DNA of 64,000 bases from Lumbricus rubellus (lineage: Eukaryota > Annelida > Clitellata > Crassiclitellata > Lumbricidae): positions 804,001-868,000 of the forward strand of contig OX243812.1 in assembly GCA_945859605.1 (NCBI GenBank), in the 5' to 3' direction. A model generated the notes under the pieces. It ran no database searches, was not told the origin of the DNA, and saw only the letters and a list, made by a program, of their open reading frames with translations. Below are positions 61,602 to 64,000 of this stretch, one piece after another. Each line of letters begins with the position of its first letter. Positions within the stretch are counted from its first letter, which is position 1. The translations under genes and the position numbers were made by a program.

Positions 61602-62931
61602 CAGGGCCGTTTTAAGGAATTTTGGGGCCCTAGGCACAAACACTAATTCTAAACGCAACTAGGCTATGAGCCTCATCTAGTTCCCATCCTCTGGGAGTAA
61701 ATCAAGGTTTCTGGGGGACTGAGAATGAGTATTTTCCGGTCGATCTCTGAGATGTGTAGCGCTGAGTGGGGAGGGGCAAGGGGAGGGAATGTGCCCTCCC
61801 CACCAGAAAATTTTGAATTTTTACATTGCAATGGCAGCATTTTAGGCTGCCATCTTAACCAAATTTCTCAACTATTGCAGTGCTGACCTGAATAGTCTAA
61901 GACTTCAATAAATGTTCTCATACAATTATAATAATTCAATCAGTTTCCATAATGTAATGCTAGCATTGTAAGCTGCGATTCTAACAAAATTATTATATTA
62001 TTTCAGTGCTGACAAAAAGAGTGGGTGAAAATTTCAATTAGTATTTTACAATAATCATTTCTTTGCGTATCAAGTTCTGCAATTCAGTTCTGCTGCTTCT
62101 GGGCCATTACAGTATAGCCTAATGTATAACTGCAGACAGGCGTAGGACATTAGGCCTATAGTCTATGCCCGACTTTCTTGCACTGGAATTAGCTTATTCC
62201 CGTTGCTCAAAAAGATCCTACATTGCTGACCAGGACAGTTATCAGAATAGTTACAAAATAATATTACACAGACCAAGGAATAACTACCAAAATCGGAAAG
62301 CCGTGTAGTAGACTAATGATGCCATACCCAGGTATCACTAAGACTTAGTGTTAGTTGTACCGGGTACAAAAATAGTCTTTATACAAATATTAACAGCAAA
62401 TTAGGCTATACTCATTGTAATAGTAAGCCTATCATATTATATTAGTGGATTTTATCATTATAATCACATAACCTAATATCACGGTAGGCCTACTAGAGCT
62501 CGGGTAGGCTATAGCTGCTATAGCACTAATGTAAACGGCAACTAAAAACTATTAGGCTCTTAATTTCGATCAAATGTCTGGGTAGTCACTTTTAGGTGGA
62601 GCTCCCCATGAAGATACCTAGATTAAACACTGAACGTAATACGATTTCCGCCTCAATCTCTCAGTCTCAGATATAGACCATTGCATTCATGCCTTCTATG
62701 TGCATGTATACCATTTTGTTACATATGTTAATGATCTAGTACACTGCTTACACAGCAATATTTGTATTAAAAGTGTAAAATAACTGTTACTTTAACATAC
62801 ATCAAAGTTCGTATAACATGCTGCTCATTTGTTATGTGAAGTAGTCTATTATTTTGGGTCGCCGCGGGGCCCCCCTGTTGCGCGGGGCCCTAGGCCCGTG
62901 CCTCGCGTGCCTAGGCGTTAAAACGGCTCTG
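61602..62931. mobile_element. hAT-like non-autonomous element (1.33 kb)
   Basis: Ends cagggccgttttaagg and cgttaaaacggctctg form an inverted repeat with a few mismatches, flanked by a perfect 8-bp duplication cggatatt (61594-61601 and 62932-62939). The interior shares the ccctccccaccagaaa segment with the element at 56.8 kb. No coding capacity. Confidence 0.85.
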
Positions 62932-62939
62932 CGGATATT

Positions 62940-63590
62940 ATAAGTTTGCCATGTTTATGTTTGTTCGACATGCAGTTTCACTGCTATTTTAACTCGATGC
63001 ATCCAACTTCGATTGTAGGTTATTGATCTTACTTTCGTTTAGATTTATTATCAACCGGGATGACACATCGTAACACGCTACATTGAAAACAATGCCATAG
63101 CCTACATTGTAAACAAAAGATGCGAGGAAAGAGGTTTATACTGTAGGGTCAAGTACACATAGACTCATTGTTACAATGGTTCTGCGTTTATTTGGTTAGT
63201 TTTTGGTCATGCTTTTAAAGAGGACGGGTCTGCAATTGATTTATTTGTGACAACCCCCCGTAACACTGCATACAATGTAAATGCATTTGCGCTATTGTCG
63301 GACGCATAAAATGGACATAAATGCTACTAAATTATTTATTCAATTGATGTTGTGCATTTGTGAGGTACGTTAAAAAAGAAGATGCGTTTATTTATTGTCC
63401 GTCTACATATCAGCATGCATACATTGCATGGATACATTGCATTGCATTGCATACATTGCATTGCATTAATACATTGCATGCATTGCATGCATTGCATCTA
63501 TAGACCTATAGGCTATAGCTATCGATTATGCAATCATTAAAAAGCAACCAAGACTCTAACCCGTTAATGCCCAGCAATGCAATAATAGCA
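62940..63590. other. No gene seen
   Basis: Unique AT-rich sequence with a short cluster of attgcat repeats near 63420-63500. Confidence 0.5.
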
Positions 63591-63599
63591 AAAGATACA

Positions 63600-63830
63600 T
63601 GACGGCATGCGTGACATGTGACGCCAAAATGTGAGAGCAAGCGTAGCATGTGACACTAAATGTGGCATAACATGTGACACTAAATGTGTCGCAATGCGTG
63701 ATATGTGACACTAAATGTGTCGCAATGCGTGATATGTGACACTAAATGTGTCGCAATGTCTGACACGCGACACGAAATGTGAAACATGCGTGATACGTGA
63801 CACCACACATGCCAGAAAGCGTGACCCGGG
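63600..63830 (+). repeat. Short minisatellite of ~32-bp units
   Basis: Units containing gtgacactaaatgtg and gcaatgcgtgatat, best preserved at 63640-63760 and decaying on both sides. Confidence 0.8.
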
Positions 63831-64000
63831 AGACCACAAGTGAGAGTATGCGTGACACAGCCCAGCAACCCTGCAACTCTTGCACAAGAAGACTTATAGC
63901 AGAGGAGGCCAAGACGTTGCAGGTCGTTAATAAGCCCTATTATCGCTCACTGCCAACCCTCCATTATCGCCCATTCCGACGAATTCGAGATGAATGAGCG

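Overview
This is a window of eukaryotic (animal) nuclear DNA. The genes are split by GT-AG introns, several reconstruct with consistent reading phase from exon to exon, and the space between exons is filled with microsatellites, minisatellites, non-LTR retroelement remnants, a tRNA-derived SINE, Helitrons and hAT-like elements with 8-bp target duplications. The protein content (BROX, cyclophilin A, a Ly6/three-finger protein, a matrilin-like VWA domain joined to Gly-Asn repeats) and the density of mobile elements suggest a marine invertebrate. I cannot name the phylum from this window.

Layout. Positions 1-4661 are one minisatellite of roughly 130 units of 34 or 36 bp, every one carrying a copy of a 3' splice-site-like motif. 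The last unit supplies the acceptor for a very large + strand exon (4662-9524). That exon encodes a secreted-looking repeat protein with three (Asn-Gly)n blocks alternating with two kinds of folded module. A 4.6-kb intron full of simple repeats follows, then the terminal exon (14104-14702), a VWA domain bounded by cysteines. Positions 14.7-18.8 kb hold repeats, including four tandem DR1-type nuclear-receptor sites. From 22.2 kb down to 18.8 kb, on the minus strand, is a four-exon gene for a secreted Ly6-type protein with a Gly/His-rich insertion. A 1.2-kb array of a 19-bp unit lies at 24.3-25.5 kb.

From 40.0 down to 26.8 kb is a ten-exon minus-strand BROX homologue (396 aa as reconstructed). 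Its introns hold a CR1/L2-like LINE, a SINE whose 3' tail matches that LINE, and a series of small hAT-like and other inverted-repeat elements, some nested. From 48.2 down to 42.4 kb is a complete five-exon cyclophilin A gene (164 aa) with a TATA box; its introns contain a Helitron and a foldback element. Positions 49.6-51.7 kb form a possible piggyBac-type non-autonomous element carrying a second foldback inside it. Between 60.2 and 56.0 kb is a three-exon minus-strand gene for a 135-aa protein I do not recognise, interrupted by a 2-kb hAT-like element. A second Helitron and a related hAT-like element follow, and a short minisatellite closes the window.

The genes do not form a pathway. BROX (ESCRT-associated) and cyclophilin A are housekeeping genes. 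The first two genes, about 4 kb apart and both encoding secreted proteins with Gly/His-rich low-complexity tracts, could belong to one extracellular matrix, adhesive or biomineral system, but that is inference.
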